A stretch of 64,000 nt of DNA. Source: an uncultured Rikenellaceae bacterium. GTDB lineage: Bacteria; Bacteroidota; Bacteroidia; Bacteroidales; Rikenellaceae. The notes below the pieces were generated by a model. That model did no database searches and was not told where the DNA came from. It was given only the letters and a program-made list of their open reading frames with translations. Position numbers and translations under genes: made by a program. Below, in pieces: positions 61,172 through 64,000 of this stretch. The DNA lies in contig CALUZO010000007.1 in assembly GCA_944325305.1 (NCBI GenBank), forward strand, positions 45,312-109,311, in the 5' to 3' direction. Each line of letters starts with the position of its first letter. Within the stretch, counting starts at the first letter, position 1.

Positions 61172-62377
61172 ATGAAAAAAGTATTATGTACTTCTATTCT
61201 TGCAGCTTGTGCCATAGCAGCCTCGGCACAGGACATCCCGATGGGATATCAGACTGAGATTGTGGCCACATATGAACGTATTACCGAAAGAGGCCCTTAT
61301 CTGACCAACCGTTTTTTCGATAACATGTTCATTGGTGTCGGCGGAGGTGTAAATCTCTATTTTGGGGATTATGATCATAAAGGTTCTTTCTCGGATCGTT
61401 TGGCTCCGGCACTCGACGTCAACCTCGGTAAATGGATTACCCCGAGCGTTGGTTTGCGTGCTCAGTTCACAGGTCTTCAGGTCAAAGGTTATTCACGTAC
61501 CGAAGGCGCATATACCAACGGCGGTCTGAACAGCGACAACCTCTTCCCAAAGAAATTCAAGTTCTTCAGCATTCATGGTGACGTATTGTGGAACATGTCT
61601 AACGCAATCGGCGGTTTCCGCAACGACCGTTTCTTGGATTTTGTCCCCTATCTCGGGATGGGTTACGTCAGAAGCAAACAGAACGGCCACTGCTTCCAGG
61701 ATTTTGCCTTGTCGACAGGTATGATAAGCAAAATGCGTATCATCGATCAGTTGCATATCATTCTCGAAACGCGAGGAATGATGGTTAAATCGGGTTTCGA
61801 CCTCTTTAACGAAAGGAACAGGAAATGGGACTTCATGGCATCGCTTACGGCCGGTCTGCAATTCACGTTCGGTCCTGCAGGAGGGTTCAAACGTCCGAGT
61901 GCAACAACAGTTATCGTGGATTACACTCCTTACACCAAACGTATAGCCAATCTCGAACGCGATCTGGGTGCAGCTAACATGCGGGCCGATCAGCTGCAGA
62001 AAGCGCTTAATGCAGAAAAGAACAAACCTGGTACACAGGTGGCTGCAAAGGTACAGGATGTACCTGTATCACTTCAGGTGTTCTTCAATATCAACAGCGC
62101 GGTTGTTTCCGAACAGGGAATGCTCAATCTCCAGCGTATTGCGGAAAGCATGAAGGCAACGCCTAATAAGAAATATACGGTAGTAGGTTACGCCGACAGC
62201 GCTACTGGTACTCCGAGCTTTAACCAGACTCTCAGCCGCAAGCGTGCAGAAGCAGTCGTGAAGATACTTACCGAACAGTTCGGCATCAGCAAGTCTCAGG
62301 TTTCTGTAGAATACAAAGGTGGCGTGAGCATGTATAAAGACATACAGCTCGACCGTACGGTAATCATCGCACAGTAA
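61172..62377 (+). CDS. OmpA-family outer-membrane protein
   Basis: The product has 401 residues with a signal peptide ending ASAQD. An N-terminal beta-barrel (residues about 45-240, with FFDNMFIGVGGGVNLYFGDY) is followed by a short coiled coil (IANLERDLGAANMRADQLQKALN, about 255-285) and an OmpA-like peptidoglycan-binding domain (VSLQVFFNINSAVVSEQGMLNLQRIAE; SRKRAEAVVKIL). Bacteroidales OmpA proteins are abundant and tie the outer membrane to the cell wall. The usual Asp in the TVVGYADSATG loop is present. It is monocistronic, with a strong terminator. Confidence 0.93.
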   Translation: MKKVLCTSILAACAIAASAQDIPMGYQTEIVATYERITERGPYLTNRFFDNMFIGVGGGVNLYFGDYDHKGSFSDRLAPALDVNLGKWITPSVGLRAQFTGLQVKGYSRTEGAYTNGGLNSDNLFPKKFKFFSIHGDVLWNMSNAIGGFRNDRFLDFVPYLGMGYVRSKQNGHCFQDFALSTGMISKMRIIDQLHIILETRGMMVKSGFDLFNERNRKWDFMASLTAGLQFTFGPAGGFKRPSATTVIVDYTPYTKRIANLERDLGAANMRADQLQKALNAEKNKPGTQVAAKVQDVPVSLQVFFNINSAVVSEQGMLNLQRIAESMKATPNKKYTVVGYADSATGTPSFNQTLSRKRAEAVVKILTEQFGISKSQVSVEYKGGVSMYKDIQLDRTVIIAQ

Positions 62378-62401
62378 AATTGTTTCGGTACATTCCGGCA
62401 G

Positions 62402-62438
62402 AACGAAAGGGCCCGCTCATTGAGCGGGCCCTTTCGTT
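62402..62438 (+). terminator. Terminator after the OmpA-family gene
   Basis: 17-bp arms (62402-62418 and 62422-62438; core AAAGGGCCCGCTC) with an ATT loop, 25 bases past the stop. Confidence 0.88.
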
Positions 62439-62609
62439 GAATATATTTTATCCGTGTGCGAGCATGTTTCTGTCCTAACATAATTGTTGATTCTTTGTGA
62501 GCTAAAATAATCAACGAAAAATTGTTTTTGGAGAACAAAACAGATATTTTTACATCCTCGGTATGTAAGCAAATTCCGGGAACTGAAACTTAGACCTAAA
62601 ACTGACCCT

Positions 62610-63596
62610 GTGAAGAACATCTTATTATGGATGGTGTTTGTACTGTCCGCATCAGTTGCGTTCTCGGAAGAAAGGTCGTTGCCTCTCGCCGATCCTTTCG
62701 TATTGGAACACAATGGTATGTATTACGCCTATGGGACACATTACCGTACCGGCATAGTCGTGTATCGTTCCAACGATCTGATGCATTGGGAAGGTCCCTG
62801 CGGACTCGCACCTTATGGTTTGGCTTTGCATAAGAATGATTCGTGGGGCGAAAAGAATTTCTGGGCACCCGAGATATACAAAACCGACAGCGGATTCGTA
62901 ATGACCTATTCGGTCGAGGAGCATACGGCCATTGCCTATGCCAACGATCCCAGAGGTCCCTTCAGACAGATCGAACCATACAGTGTATATTTTCCCTATT
63001 TTAAGAATATAGACAGTCATATTTTTGTCGACGATGATGGTCAGGCCTACCTTTATTGGGTGGCATGGTTCAACGACAGGGGAAACGAAATATTCGTCTC
63101 CAGACTCAGTCCGGATCTGACTCATACGATCGGCGCTCCGGTGGAATGCCTGCATTCGCAGCTGGGTACGTGGGAGGTGAAAAGATTCCCCGACGGACAT
63201 GTGTCGCGGGTTGTTGAAGGACCTTACGTCTTGAAACATAAAGGGGTTTACTATTTGACATACAGTGCCAACGATTATCGTTCTCAAGATTATGCCGTGG
63301 GGTATGCCACTTCCGATAGTCCGTTTGGTCCGTGGAAACGTTACGAAGGTAATCCTATACTTCGTCGTCCTGGGAATCTTGTAGGAACGGGTCATCATGC
63401 CTTTTTCTCGACCTCGGAAGGCGATGATTACATTGTGTTCCATGCCCACAGAAGCAAAAAGTCCGTTAGTCCGCGTTCCATGTATATAGCTCCTTACATG
63501 TTCAAGGAGCGTAAGAACCGTCCGGACAGACTGGTTATTGATACCAAGAATATAATGATACCAGTGGAAACAGGGAGGAGGAGAACATTGCAATAG
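62610..63596 (+). CDS. GH43-family glycosidase, secreted, GTG start
   Basis: The product has 328 residues. The start is GTG at 62610, giving MKNILLWMVFVLSASVAFSEE, a complete signal peptide; no better ATG exists upstream. The five-bladed propeller's catalytic acids are visible: Asp28 in LADPFVLEHNG (base), Asp135 in NIDSHIFVDDDG (pKa modulator) and Glu203 in VVEGPYVLKHKG (acid). GH43 enzymes act on arabinose- or xylose-containing chains or on galactans. It may contribute to the plant-glycan functions at 30-45 kb, though it is separated from them by the polysaccharide operon. It is monocistronic. Confidence 0.92.
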   Translation: MKNILLWMVFVLSASVAFSEERSLPLADPFVLEHNGMYYAYGTHYRTGIVVYRSNDLMHWEGPCGLAPYGLALHKNDSWGEKNFWAPEIYKTDSGFVMTYSVEEHTAIAYANDPRGPFRQIEPYSVYFPYFKNIDSHIFVDDDGQAYLYWVAWFNDRGNEIFVSRLSPDLTHTIGAPVECLHSQLGTWEVKRFPDGHVSRVVEGPYVLKHKGVYYLTYSANDYRSQDYAVGYATSDSPFGPWKRYEGNPILRRPGNLVGTGHHAFFSTSEGDDYIVFHAHRSKKSVSPRSMYIAPYMFKERKNRPDRLVIDTKNIMIPVETGRRRTLQ

Positions 63597-63732
63597 TTCT
63601 GCCCGGTTTTTAGGCGATAATGCATGTAGGAAGTATGAATGATTCACGTTGAACAACTTTAAACTTTATAGTTTCGTAAATTTTGTGACGGCGTCAGACT
63701 GTCAGACAGTCAAATAACTAATCTGAAATAAT

Positions 63733-64000
63733 ATGATAAGATCTTTACTGCTTGGCTTTGCGGCTTTTTTCCTAATATCTTCGTTCACTCTCTTTGGAGC
63801 CGATCGAAGCGAATCGAGTTCTTCGGAGCAGAAAAGAGCTCGTCTTGAGTGGTCATCCACCCAAGGGCTTGATCTTCGGACCAATATGTTGTTTTTGGCA
63901 GGCGCGACGTTGAATGCCGGTTTGGAATGGCGTTACGATACTTCGCACGGTATATTGTTGAACGGAGGTTTTGCCTGCTGGAAATGGGACAACAAGATGC
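63733..64000 (+). CDS. DUF3575-family protein, 3' end cut by the window
   Basis: 89 codons are visible before the window ends. A signal peptide (MIRSLLLGFAAFFLISSFTLFGA) is followed by a basic linker and then LDLRTNMLFLAGATLNAGLEWRYD, which matches the opening of DUF3575 proteins, a Bacteroidetes family of predicted outer-membrane barrels often located next to fimbrial (Mfa/FimA-type) or OmpA genes. Function is not known. The remainder is missing. Confidence 0.8.
   Translation, partial: MIRSLLLGFAAFFLISSFTLFGADRSESSSSEQKRARLEWSSTQGLDLRTNMLFLAGATLNAGLEWRYDTSHGILLNGGFACWKWDNKM

Overview
This 64 kb window is chromosomal DNA from a gut-type member of the Bacteroidales. A relative of Alistipes or another Rikenellaceae is my guess, but no 16S gene is present to settle it. 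The evidence is the set of secreted glycoside hydrolases and lipoproteins, a TonB-dependent receptor paired with a DUF4249 lipoprotein, a Bacteroides-type succinylornithine carbamoyltransferase, and repeated promoter elements of the Bacteroidetes form TTG-N19-21-TAnnTTTG.

Layout. Bases 1-15.6 kb hold glycan-degradation genes (a cut GH38 alpha-mannosidase, two GH92 alpha-mannosidases, a GH28-like beta-helix enzyme and a secreted endonuclease/exonuclease/phosphatase-fold protein), mixed with an EamA transporter, the arginine gene for N-succinylornithine carbamoyltransferase, the receptor/DUF4249 pair and tRNA-Arg. Bases 15.7-24.6 kb are housekeeping and accessory: an XRE regulator, a DKNYY-repeat lipoprotein, an MFS transporter, a seven-cysteine ferredoxin, ferritin, an EamA-like transporter, tRNA-Pro, RidA, two coupled META lipoproteins, an SMR exporter behind a structured attenuator-like leader, an acyl-ACP thioesterase and a GT4 glycosyltransferase. 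Bases 25.0-29.3 kb are a leftward operon for fatty-acyl electron transfer (etfB, etfA, a YcxB-like membrane protein, acyl-CoA dehydrogenase).

Bases 29.8-45.2 kb look like a plant-glycan side-chain locus without SusC/SusD: GH67 and GH115 alpha-glucuronidases, GH78 alpha-rhamnosidase, a SASA/CE6-like esterase, a Ser-type sulfatase and a GH127/GH146-like beta-L-arabinofuranosidase. It is interrupted by a split ThrE exporter and by a hemerythrin plus pseudo-receiver LuxR operon. Bases 45.4-57.4 kb are a leftward, visibly AT-rich surface-polysaccharide operon. It starts with a WecA-type initiating transferase, continues with a CMP-nonulosonate module (SpsF-like, NeuB-like and a KdsC-like phosphatase), acyltransferases, an asparagine-synthase-like ligase without a glutaminase cysteine, Wzx, a glycosyltransferase and Wzy, and ends with a GT4 enzyme. 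Behind it lies an AT-rich, gene-poor stretch to 59.7 kb, probably horizontally acquired with the operon.

Bases 59.8-64 kb return to the background composition: tRNA-Pro, an RluA-type pseudouridine synthase, an OmpA-family protein, a GH43 glycosidase and a DUF3575 gene cut by the window edge. No rRNA, CRISPR array, transposase or integrase was seen. The observations most worth following up are the structured leader of the SMR gene, the hemerythrin/pseudo-receiver pair, and the nonulosonate operon with its unusual asparagine-synthase homologue.
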